Origin: Bacteroidota bacterium
Lineage (GTDB): Bacteria; Bacteroidota; Ignavibacteria; UBA10030; UBA8401
Direction of reading: 5' to 3'
NCBI GenBank assembly: GCA_021796215.1
Contig: JAJYOK010000002.1
Location: forward strand, 208,953 to 272,952
Length of the DNA: 64,000 nucleotides
This document shows, piece by piece, positions 24,695 through 33,600 of the stretch. A program made the translations under genes and the position numbers. Within the stretch, counting starts at the first letter, position 1; the number at the start of each line of letters is the position of its first letter. The notes below the pieces were generated by a model. The model was given only the letters and a program-made list of their open reading frames with translations. It had not been told where the DNA came from and made no database searches.

Positions 24695-26863
24695 ATGGAA
24701 CTCTCTCTCGTACTGGGCATCAGTGTTCTCGGACTTTTGTTCGCCCTTTATTTGGTGCGCGACGTACTACGACGCGACACCGGCAACGACAAAATGAGGG
24801 AAATTTCAAGTGCCATCAAAACCGGCGCTGAAGCATTCCTGCGAAGACAAAATCGCACGATCGCGTATCTTGCTGTTGCACTCGCGGCGCTTATTTATAT
24901 TTTGTACGCGTTCGTTCGCGCACACAATGAGCACGACCCGGCCAGCACTTCAAACCTTGCATTGTGGACCACATTGTCATTTCTCTTAGGAGCGGCATGT
25001 TCAGTTGCCGCCGGCTATATGGGCATGTGGGTCGCAATCCGCTCCAACATCCGCACTGCAGCTGGCGCGACGAAAAACATGAACAGCGCTCTTCAAACGG
25101 CATTACGCGGCGGTGCGGTATCAGGATTCTTCGTCGTGGCAATGAGCTTGCTTGGTGTTGCCGGACTTTTTACACTGGTAGATAAATTGGGCGTGACAAA
25201 TGATATCACCAAAATTCCTCTTCTCATTGTCGGCTATGGATTCGGCGCGAGCTTCGTTGCACTCTTTGCTCAGCTAGGAGGCGGAATCTATACGAAAGCC
25301 GCCGATGTCGGTGCCGATCTTGTTGGAAAAGTTGAAGCAGGAATTCCCGAAGACGATCCCCGTAACCCCGCGGTGATTGCAGACCTCGTCGGCGACAATG
25401 TCGGCGATTGTGCGGGGCGCGGCGCGGATTTATTCGAATCAACTGCCGCTGAAAATATCGGCGCGATGATTCTTGCTGCGGGATTGTATGCTGCAAATGC
25501 TCAGGTTTTTGAACAGCAAGGCTTACCTTTGCTTGGCGTTCTTCTCTTCCCGCTCGTTGCCCGCGCATTCGGCATCATTGCATCGGCAATCGGAATTCTT
25601 TCTGTAAAAACCAACGACAAAGAAGATCCGATGCATGCGCTTAACCGCGGATTCTACATCACCGCTTTTTTTGTCATCGTTGGATTCTTCATTGCGTCAC
25701 GGTGGCTTCTCGGACCAGAATATTATTTCAATTTCTTCTTGTGCGGCGTTGTCGGCGTATTGACATCGCTCGCATTTGTCTTTCTCACACAATACTATAC
25801 CGAATACCGTTACCGTCCTGTGAAATCAATTGCTGAAGCTTCACAAACAGGACCCGCAACAAACATCATTGCCGGTGTTGCAGTCGGAATGGAATCAACC
25901 GGTTATCCTGTGTTTGTCATCGGCGCGGCAATCATCGGCGCATACTTGTTAGGTGAACATTCGGGATTGCAGCACGCCGGACTTTTCGGAACGGCTGTAG
26001 CGACAATGGGAATGCTCGGCGCAGCAGCATACATTCTTGCAATGGATACGTTCGGGCCGATCACCGACAATGCGGGCGGTATCGTTGAAATGAGCCATCA
26101 GCCGCAGGAAATCCGTGATAGAACCGATCGTCTCGATGCCGTAGGCAATACAACGAAAGCGTTGACGAAAGGATATGCAGTCGGATCAGCGGCACTGGCG
26201 GCGTTCCTTCTCTTCGGTGCGTACATGGACGAAGTACATAATTATATGCCGTCGTTCGCTCCAGTTATCAATCTGAATAAACCGGAAGTTTTTGTCGGCG
26301 CGATTCTTGGCGCAGTGCTTGTCTTTTTGTTCTCGTCACTGGCAATCAAAGCAGTCGGCAAAGCGGCGTACGCGATCATTAATAATGTGCGGGAACAGTT
26401 TAAAAATAATCCCGGAATCATGGCTGGAACATCGAAGCCGGACTACGGGCAGTGCGTTGACATTGCAGCGAAAGCCGCATTGCAAAAAATGATTGCACCC
26501 GGATTGCTTGTTGTCGGAATGACTGTCGGTGTCGGCGTGGTATTCCGCTGGCTCTATTATGCGGGCGGACAATCACCGGTAAATGCAAGCGGCGCGGAAG
26601 TTGTCGGCGGCTATTTAATGGTCGGCACGATCACAGGAATTTTGATGGCGCTCTTTCTCAACAACGGCGGCGGCGCGTGGGATAACGCCAAGAAGTTCAT
26701 CGAAACCGGCGCTTACGGCGGAAAGAAATCCGAACCGCATAAAGCATCCGTTGTCGGCGACACAGTCGGCGATCCGTTCAAGGATACTGCCGGTCCGTCA
26801 CTTCACGTGCTGATCAAATTGCTTTCGACGATTACCCTGGTGCTGGCTCCACTGTTCATTTAG
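24695..26863 (+). CDS. hppA: Membrane-bound proton-pumping pyrophosphatase, K+-independent type
   Basis: 722 residues, 16 helices. It hydrolyses PPi and pumps H+ out of the cytoplasm. Signature loops: DVGADLVGKVEAGIPEDDPRNPAVIADLVGDNVGD in part (acidic PPi/Mg site), DNAGGIVEMS and VVGDTVGDPFKDTAGPS. In DAVGNTTKALTKG the Lys occupies the position that is Ala in K+-dependent enzymes, so this is the K+-independent class, as in plant AVP2. Monocistronic with its own promoter. A 15-bp palindrome follows the stop. Confidence 0.96.
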   Translation: MELSLVLGISVLGLLFALYLVRDVLRRDTGNDKMREISSAIKTGAEAFLRRQNRTIAYLAVALAALIYILYAFVRAHNEHDPASTSNLALWTTLSFLLGAACSVAAGYMGMWVAIRSNIRTAAGATKNMNSALQTALRGGAVSGFFVVAMSLLGVAGLFTLVDKLGVTNDITKIPLLIVGYGFGASFVALFAQLGGGIYTKAADVGADLVGKVEAGIPEDDPRNPAVIADLVGDNVGDCAGRGADLFESTAAENIGAMILAAGLYAANAQVFEQQGLPLLGVLLFPLVARAFGIIASAIGILSVKTNDKEDPMHALNRGFYITAFFVIVGFFIASRWLLGPEYYFNFFLCGVVGVLTSLAFVFLTQYYTEYRYRPVKSIAEASQTGPATNIIAGVAVGMESTGYPVFVIGAAIIGAYLLGEHSGLQHAGLFGTAVATMGMLGAAAYILAMDTFGPITDNAGGIVEMSHQPQEIRDRTDRLDAVGNTTKALTKGYAVGSAALAAFLLFGAYMDEVHNYMPSFAPVINLNKPEVFVGAILGAVLVFLFSSLAIKAVGKAAYAIINNVREQFKNNPGIMAGTSKPDYGQCVDIAAKAALQKMIAPGLLVVGMTVGVGVVFRWLYYAGGQSPVNASGAEVVGGYLMVGTITGILMALFLNNGGGAWDNAKKFIETGAYGGKKSEPHKASVVGDTVGDPFKDTAGPSLHVLIKLLSTITLVLAPLFI

Positions 26864-26869
26864 TGCATC

Positions 26870-26902
26870 AGATGTCCGACACCTCAAAGGTGTCGGACAT
26901 CT
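26870..26902. repeat. Perfect 15-bp palindrome after hppA
   Basis: Arms 26870-26884 and 26888-26902 (core CCGACACCT-CAA-AGGTGTCGG) are fully complementary around a three-base loop. CAAGTTTTTGG follows, so it can serve as hppA terminator. The very long stem with a three-base loop also fits the interspersed palindromes seen elsewhere in the window. Confidence 0.75.
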
Positions 26903-26909
26903 CAAGTTT

Positions 26910-26938
26910 TTGGAAAACCGGAAAAATTTTTATATATT
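26910..26938 (+). promoter_or_regulatory. Promoter of tRNA-Phe
   Basis: TTGGAA (26910-26915), 17 nt, TATATT (26933-26938). The only gene downstream on this strand is tRNA-Phe, about 170 nt away. The leader holds a CCGCC-GAT-GGCGG hairpin at 27037-27049. Confidence 0.5.
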
Positions 26939-27115
26939 TTTACCGCTTTTCCGCTCCCGCTGAAAAGCGAGACTGAAAATTTGACGGGCGGGCAGATATT
27001 CATGTCTGTCTAAAATTTGAAATCTTTTTCGGACCACCGCCGATGGCGGGATCCTGAATTTTTCATGAACTTAGCTGCACTCGCTTCGCACGTTTGCTAA
27101 GGTTCAGAAAAGTTC

Positions 27116-27188
27116 GGACAGGTAGCTCAGTCGGTAGAGCAACGGCCTGAAAAGCCGTGTGTCGCCAGTTCGATTCTGGCCCTGTCCA
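27116..27188 (+). tRNA. tRNA-Phe (anticodon GAA)
   Basis: 73 nt cloverleaf. Acceptor GGACAGG/CCTGTCC, D arm GCTC...GAGC, anticodon stem ACGGC/GCCGT with loop CTGAAAA (anticodon GAA), T arm with GTTCGATTC, discriminator A. CCA is not encoded. A strong terminator begins 4 nt downstream. Confidence 0.95.
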
Positions 27189-27191
27189 CAA

Positions 27192-27220
27192 AAAAAATCC
27201 CGCACCAAGCGGGATTTTTT
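27192..27220 (+). terminator. Terminator of tRNA-Phe
   Basis: Stem AAAAAATCCCGC / GCGGGATTTTTT (27192-27203 with 27209-27220) around a 5-nt loop, followed by further T residues. Confidence 0.9.
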
Positions 27221-27260
27221 TTGTTATAGTGCGAAAGTCCTCGATGTAAATTTCTAATGC

Positions 27261-27989
27261 TCAATTCCCATAATAAAACCACTTTCCTTGATATGGCTCA
27301 TTGCTGGTCAATGAATATTCATAGCTGTAAACTGTTTTATTTGAATCTTTGAACACATCTTGAGCTACATACAATTTAATTTGTTGATTCCATCCTCGCT
27401 GGTAAGTCGCGTTGTAATGATAAGTCTCCTCAATCTCGGTTGTATCATTACCTGCATAAATTCTCGCTTTGACCGTTCCGTTTAATTTCACATCTTTTGT
27501 GGCGTAGATATAAGTAACATCAAAGTCACCGGGCTGTGAAATCCGTTGATTAAAATCATAACTTGTTCTCGCAATCCATCCGCAATATCCCTGAGAAGAA
27601 CAGTTGCCCATCACTTCAAACTGTCCCCAAATAAACTTTGCTGAAGAATCAGTACAGGTAAAAGAGTTATCAATAAATTTCACGTACTCACTCTCAGAAG
27701 GATAAACAGTTGTTCCTTGTGATGATTCCGGTAGCGAACCAAGATTTTCCAAGAAGAATCTGCCGACAGAGTCTATTTGCGATGTTGCAGTTGTGTGCGG
27801 AAAAAACTGGCTATCTCTGTACATCAAAACGACATAGCGATTGCCACCGTAATGCCAATCGTTAATTCGCCCTTCAATGGAAATAAGAGGTATAGAGTTA
27901 CCTCCGTCTTCAGAAATAGGATTATTATTCTTCTCACACCCCACAAACATCGTTAATACTAAAGTCAAAAAATAAAAGGCTTTTTTCAT
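27261..27989 (-). CDS. Lipoprotein of unknown function
   Basis: 242 residues from ATG 27987-27989, with AAGGA upstream. Signal MKKAFYFLTLVLTMFVGC with lipobox FVG-Cys. After a Asn/Ser linker the mature part starts with SIEGRINDWHYGGNRYVVLMY, resembling a small beta-sandwich; no family recognised. ATG 28010 overlaps the previous stop and would put seven residues before the signal, so it is less likely. Last gene of a row of three same-strand genes. Confidence 0.75.
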   Translation of the reverse strand: MKKAFYFLTLVLTMFVGCEKNNNPISEDGGNSIPLISIEGRINDWHYGGNRYVVLMYRDSQFFPHTTATSQIDSVGRFFLENLGSLPESSQGTTVYPSESEYVKFIDNSFTCTDSSAKFIWGQFEVMGNCSSQGYCGWIARTSYDFNQRISQPGDFDVTYIYATKDVKLNGTVKARIYAGNDTTEIEETYHYNATYQRGWNQQIKLYVAQDVFKDSNKTVYSYEYSLTSNEPYQGKWFYYGN

Positions 27990-28006
27990 ATTTAGAATCC
28001 TTTGAT

Positions 28007-28654
28007 TCAATCCGCGTCACACGCATACGGCGTGTCGCTTTTTGCTTTCACAAAACATTCTCTCCCCTCTTTTAATGACAAATAAGCTAGCGCAAGTGAG
28101 CCGGCAAGATCGGCATAGGGAATTTTCGTCAACTCGTAGAGACCGCTCGCCGCGAGCAATACCAGCGACATATAAATGCAGATCTGCGTGCATTCGGCAT
28201 CCGCAAGAATAGCTGCAGAATCCAACGCTTTACCAATGTTGTTTTTCGCCCGCTTCAGCACAATCATAATCGAAATTGAAACTACCGACACGATGATGCC
28301 CGCGAGCGTCGTTTCGGGCTTCTGTCCGACAACGAGATTGTAAATGCCTGTTGCCACGAGTCCTAAAGCAAGTCCATAAAACGAAGAGCCTGTAATTTTT
28401 AATGCGCGTCTTTCAAAACGGTAGTTTTCATCGCTTAGATTGCGCTGCATTTGAATAACCATGTGCGCGATGCCAAGTGCAGATATGACTTCAATAAAGC
28501 TGTCAACACCGAACCCGAACAATGTGAGACTTTCGTCCTTGTAACCAAAAAAGATTGATACAAGTCCTTCAGCAATGTTAAAAATGATCGTGAAGAGCGA
28601 AAGTTTGAAGGCTGTTCGATAAAGAGTCTGAATATTTTCTGTTCTGGGTGTCAT
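28007..28654 (-). CDS. Cation diffusion facilitator-like membrane protein lacking the cytoplasmic domain
   Basis: 215 residues with about six helices. FGFGVDSFIEVISALGIAHM corresponds to helix 2 of CDF transporters, and ILADAECTQICIYMSLVLLAASGLYEL to helix 5, where CDF proteins carry HxxxD; here the residues are Asp, Glu and Cys, so metal choice may differ. The C-terminal metal-binding domain of YiiP-like proteins is absent; the protein ends shortly after the last helix. Transport is therefore likely but not certain. Flanked by two lipoprotein genes. Confidence 0.75.
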   Translation of the reverse strand: MTPRTENIQTLYRTAFKLSLFTIIFNIAEGLVSIFFGYKDESLTLFGFGVDSFIEVISALGIAHMVIQMQRNLSDENYRFERRALKITGSSFYGLALGLVATGIYNLVVGQKPETTLAGIIVSVVSISIMIVLKRAKNNIGKALDSAAILADAECTQICIYMSLVLLAASGLYELTKIPYADLAGSLALAYLSLKEGRECFVKAKSDTPYACDAD

Positions 28655-28705
28655 TGTGAAACGGTCTGTACATCGGTTTGAGTAATAGCCGAAAAAGTAA
28701 TTACG

Positions 28706-29170
28706 CTAATTCTGAGGAGCAATATCAAGTTTCCAATCTGCAAAAGAATTATTCTGAGATATTTCCATCTGCCTTTCGCCAGTTTGAATTGCAAAAGTAT
28801 CAAGCAGATATAAACTATTATGCCAAAGGGCATCCATTCGCAACCATGAACCATCGTTCATTATTATTTTCTCTTGGAGCTTAGAATACCGGCCTCTGTC
28901 GCCTAATGAATCATAAGCTGCAGTATCAGAAGAATAGTTGACAATAGCAGAATAAACATAGGCGGAATCGGAGAACGATATTACTATTGTACCTGATTGA
29001 GATAATGATACAGAATTATTTTTGTAATTCTTAAATGTTACAGAAAACGTACCTCCGTATGCACCTTTGGTAAACGTAATTGGCGCTGTTGGTGAGTCTG
29101 ATTTTTTGCATCCAAGAATTGATGACAAACCTATTGAACATATTATACTGATCATGAAAATCGGCTTCAT
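28706..29170 (-). CDS. Small lipoprotein
   Basis: 154 residues. Signal MKPIFMISIICSIGLSSILGC with lipobox ILG-Cys, then KKSDSPTAP, a linker often seen in lipoproteins of this phylum. The mature part is a beta-rich domain (GAYGGTFSVTFKNYKNNSVSLSQ..., later SLGDRGRYSKLQEKIIMNDGSW). Family not recognised. It heads the row continuing with the CDF-like protein and another lipoprotein. Confidence 0.75.
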   Translation of the reverse strand: MKPIFMISIICSIGLSSILGCKKSDSPTAPITFTKGAYGGTFSVTFKNYKNNSVSLSQSGTIVISFSDSAYVYSAIVNYSSDTAAYDSLGDRGRYSKLQEKIIMNDGSWLRMDALWHNSLYLLDTFAIQTGERQMEISQNNSFADWKLDIAPQN

Positions 29171-29289
29171 ATGCCCTCCGCTTCGTAAGCTTTAATCTGC
29201 TGTTGCCCAACCCTTATTTTAGCGCACAAAAAATTCTCTTCATTCGCTCCATTGTACACAAGATTCAATCTACTTGCAACAAAAAAATC

Positions 29290-29318
29290 TTGCCGTTCAT
29301 CGCGCAAATTTCTATATT
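29290..29318 (+). promoter_or_regulatory. Promoter of the DUF3095-like gene
   Basis: TTGCCG (29290-29295), 17 nt, TATATT (29313-29318). Expected start near 29325. It lies downstream of the first possible ATG (29203) and so selects ATG 29383. Confidence 0.6.
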
Positions 29319-29382
29319 TTTCCGTGCCTCCAGTAAGCAGCAGGACTCAGAATTGAAATTAAACGCACACACGCCATTCACA

Positions 29383-30588
29383 ATGAACACAGAATCATTT
29401 TACCTTGACTTGCCGGTCATCGAAAATTTCGTAGATATTTCAAATCCGCGCGTGTACACGCCGCTGCCTGATGATTGGCACATTGCAGTTTCAGATGTGA
29501 AAGATTCCACCGGATTGATACGGCGCGGGAAATACAAAGAAGTCAATCTGCTCGGCGCCTCCTCCATTATTGCCCTTCTCAACTTGAAAAAGTCGTTCTC
29601 TCTCCCATTCATTTTCGGCGGCGACGGCGCAACGCTCTGTATTCCTCCGTCGCTGCTTGAGCAAGCGCGGCAATCGCTCGTTGCCACAAAAATGATGGCG
29701 CACGATGCGTACGGAATCGAACTGCGCGTTGGCACCGTTCCGCTCCGGCTTGCCCGTAAAAAAGGATTTGACGTGCTTGTGGCGCGGTGCCGGATTTCGG
29801 AAAATTTCACGCAGGCGGTCTTCAGCGGCGGCGGCTTGCAGTTTGCGGAAGAGTGCCTCAAAAATCCTGCAACGGAAAAACAATTCAGCCTTACAACGGA
29901 CGATGCCGAACCGGTTGCGGATTTTTCCGGCTTGGAATGCCGGTGGAAAAGCGTGCCGAGCGCGCGCGGAGAAATTGTTACGCTGATCGTCCAGGCAATC
30001 AGCAAAACGGCAAAAAAGAAAAATGATACCTACCGTGAAGTGATTAGGAAGATCGGCGAAATTTACGGCACCGACGTTCTTTGTCGTCCGGTGCGGGAAG
30101 AGGACCTTTCCATGTCCCTCAGCGAAAAACAATTGTACGGAGAATCGAGGATTCAATCATACAACAAGGGAAATTTATACAGAATTCTCTACTGGTTTAG
30201 AATCCGCTACAATGTTGTATTGGGGAAATATCTGATGAAAGTGCACTATAAAACAAAAAATATTGATTGGGGAAAATATAAAAGTGAGCTTGCTGCCAAC
30301 ACCGACTTTAAGAAATTTGACGACAAACTCCGGCAGGTAATTTCCGGAACACCGGAGCAGCGAGAGCAATTACGTTCGTACCTTGAAGAAAAATTTGTCG
30401 CCCGCGAACTCGTCTACGGCATGCAAGTTGCACCGACAGCAATCATTACTTGTTTAATTTTCAATTACAACGGAGCGCACATTCATCTTGTTGATTCCGA
30501 CAATGGCGGATACGCTGTTGCTGCTGCGCAATTAAAGGAGCAGCTTAAAAGTCTGCAAGATACGTCTCTTCAACATCAGGCTACGTGA
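29383..30588 (+). CDS. DUF3095-like protein, nucleotide-cyclase-related
   Basis: 401 residues from ATG 29383. The start FYLDLPVIENFVDISNPRVYTPLPDDWHIAVSDVKDSTGLIRRGKYKEVN, followed by LPFIFGGDGAT, matches DUF3095 proteins, which carry a class III cyclase/GGDEF-like core: two Asp on adjacent strands (SDVKDST and FGGDGA) could hold metal as in adenylate cyclases. Activity has not been settled as far as I know. No ribosome site is obvious. It converges with the histidine kinase 24 bp downstream. Confidence 0.75.
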   Translation: MNTESFYLDLPVIENFVDISNPRVYTPLPDDWHIAVSDVKDSTGLIRRGKYKEVNLLGASSIIALLNLKKSFSLPFIFGGDGATLCIPPSLLEQARQSLVATKMMAHDAYGIELRVGTVPLRLARKKGFDVLVARCRISENFTQAVFSGGGLQFAEECLKNPATEKQFSLTTDDAEPVADFSGLECRWKSVPSARGEIVTLIVQAISKTAKKKNDTYREVIRKIGEIYGTDVLCRPVREEDLSMSLSEKQLYGESRIQSYNKGNLYRILYWFRIRYNVVLGKYLMKVHYKTKNIDWGKYKSELAANTDFKKFDDKLRQVISGTPEQREQLRSYLEEKFVARELVYGMQVAPTAIITCLIFNYNGAHIHLVDSDNGGYAVAAAQLKEQLKSLQDTSLQHQAT

Positions 30589-30612
30589 GTCCTTCTCAGC
30601 GTCATTCAACGT

Positions 30613-33600
30613 TTATTTTTTTTGATCGAGCACCAAACGGATCTTCGCCAATATTTCATGCTGGCGGTACGGCTTCTGAACAAAACCATCCACACCGGCT
30701 TTTAACAATCCTGCTTTTAAGTCAGGCTCAAGAAAACCGCTTGCAAGAATTACTCTGACAGACGGAGCGATTTTTTTAATCAAGAAAAACACTTTATCGC
30801 CCGTCAATTTGGGAAGCCCCACATCGCTGACAACCACCGCAATATCCCGCTGATGCTGTGAGAATACCTCCACCGCTTCTTCTCCATCGCCGGCAGTGAG
30901 AACGTGATATCCTTTTTGTTCCAGCGTTTCCTGAAGAATTATTCTCAGCATTTCTTCATCTTCAACAACAAGTATAGTTTCCGTTCCGCCGAGCGATTCC
31001 TCTTCGCCTACACTCTCTGCGCTGCCTTCCTCAATGCCGACCTCCGCAGGAAGAAAAATTGTGAATATTGTTCCTTTCCCCAATTCACTTTCAACACTGA
31101 TAAAACCACGATGACTTTCAACGATGCCATAAACAACCGACATTCCCAAGCCGGTTCCCTTGCCCAATCCTTTTGTCGTAAAGAACGGTTCGAAGATGCG
31201 ACGCCGTGTATTCTCATCCATTCCCGTGCCCGTATCGGAAACAGTGATGCAGGTATATTCTGCCGAATCGGCGGTCGGAAATTTTTCGCGGACTGTTTCT
31301 TTTGAAACAAGCGACGTGGAGAAGATTAACATTCCGCCGTTGGGCATTGCATCGCGGGCATTGACGCTGAGATTGAGCACTACTTGATGAAGCTGCGACG
31401 CATCTCCTCGTGTAGACGGAAGACCGGAAGCAAGTTCTGTGATAACACGGATCGACTTGGGGAACGTTTCAGCAATAAGTTTTGCAAGTTCCTGAATGAT
31501 GTCGTTAATCCGTACAGATTCGACAAACGTCTCGGTCTTTCTGGCAAATGTGAGGAGCTGGCGAACAAGTGCTGCGCCGCGTTGTGTTGCCTTCATAATA
31601 GATTCAATTGAAGAATGCATGCCGGGTGAATCCTTTGAAACCCGTTCGAGCAATGAAGCATGTCCAAGAATAATGCCGAGAATATTATTGAAATCGTGCG
31701 CGATACCGCTGGCAAGGGTTCCCATGCTTTCAAGTTTCTGCGCCTGGCGTATTTCTTCTTCCAGCATTTTTCGCCGGGTAACATCGTGAACAAATCCTTC
31801 ATGATAGATGGCATTCCCGCTGTCATCACTCACAGTATGGCACGTCAATGAAATCCAGACCGGAGAGCCGTTCTTTTTCTTCCATTGATACTCGGAGGTT
31901 ATAACCTGTGATTCTTTACTATGCTGATGGTCTTCAAAATGCATCGCTCCTTCACGAGAATTGAAATAGATATCTCGTTGCATCGAAAGCCCCAATAATT
32001 CATCTGCGCTTTCATATCCGAGAATATGCGCAAGGCTTTCATTGGCTGTGCGAACCCTCCCTTCAACCGTTGCCTGAAAGATTCCAACAGGAGACCATGT
32101 AAAAATGTCACGGTACTTCAATTCGCTCGCACGAACCAATTCCTCTGCTTGCTTCCGTTCAGTAATATCGTGGCACACAACCATGATACCGGTAATACTC
32201 CCCTTCGCATCCAGCACTGCCGACGCCATAAATTCTCCCCAAAACTTCGACGAGTCGTGCCGAACTAATTTGTATTCTGTCACTCCAATCGTTGTTTTTG
32301 TGACAACGAGGTTCCTGATATTTTTTATAACTTTTGCCTGGTCTTCAGGAGCAATCCATTGTATGATAGACTTTCCAACAACATTTATTTCCGGAGGGAG
32401 ATTGAAGATTTCATACATCTTCGGAGAAGCGAACTTCAGAATACCATTGGGGTCAACAATGGCGATACCGTCGGGAGAAGTATTAATGAGCTGGCGATAA
32501 TATTGTTCAGAAGAGCGAAGCTGCTCTTCTATTCGCTTGCGTTCGGAAATATCCGTAAGAACGACGAGGAGATGAGGCTCTTTGCCGGACATGAATGGAG
32601 AAAGCCTTCCGGTAAACCACCCTTTTTCCCCAAATGTTGACTCAAGATAAAGATCTATTTGCTGAGTGGCGCCGGCAGCAATCGCTCGTTTCGCAGCATC
32701 AAGCAGACCGGAGCTTTTCCACGATTCGATCGTGTGAAAATTCTGTGCTTGTAACTGCTCAACCGTTGCTCCGACCATGTGCGCTGCTGTCTCATTGGCG
32801 GTAACGCATTCGCCGGTTGCTTTGTACGTTAAGATGCCAACAGGTGAATTGGCAAGAATCGTTTTCGTAAACTTGTGCGCCTCAATAATCGCAAGCTCCG
32901 AGTGCTTGCGGTCTTTCTCCAGCTGTATTGATTCAAGTGCAAAGGCAACGTCAGCAGCAAGTTCACCAAGAAGTGCGATTTCTCTTTCATTAAAAAAAGC
33001 GACATTCGAAGCATAGAAGTTAATATTCCCCACTGGTTTTCCAAAAACGAGGAAAGGAAATGAAGCGACCGAGCGATATCCGCGTTTGAGTGCGTTCTCC
33101 CGCCACGGCGCCATACGTTCGTCATGTTCAATATCATTACTGACAAAATATTTCCCTTCGCGTATACTGGAAGCGCTTGGACCTTTACCGCGCGGCGAAT
33201 CATCCACAACAATCTGAAGCTGCTCAAGATAACCGTCAGAGCGGCCATAATTCGCATCAACAACAACTTGTTGTGTTGTTTCATCAAGCAAGCCGATCCA
33301 CACAAGAAGAAATTTGCCGTCCTCAACTGCAATCCGGCATATTTCGTTGAAAAGCTGCTGGCGATCGCGTGTGCGGACGATTGCCTGATTGACATTGCTG
33401 AGCACCTGATACACGCGGTTAAGGTTTCCAATATTTTCCTCTGCGCGCTTACGCTCGGTAATGTCACGCTGAATGGCAAGAAACGCGACAATGTTTCCCT
33501 GCTCATCAAGAACAGAATTCACCGAAGCTTCGACAGAAAGAAGGCGGCCATCTTTTGTACGATTAACAATTTCCCACCCGACCGGCTGCTTACTGAGGAT

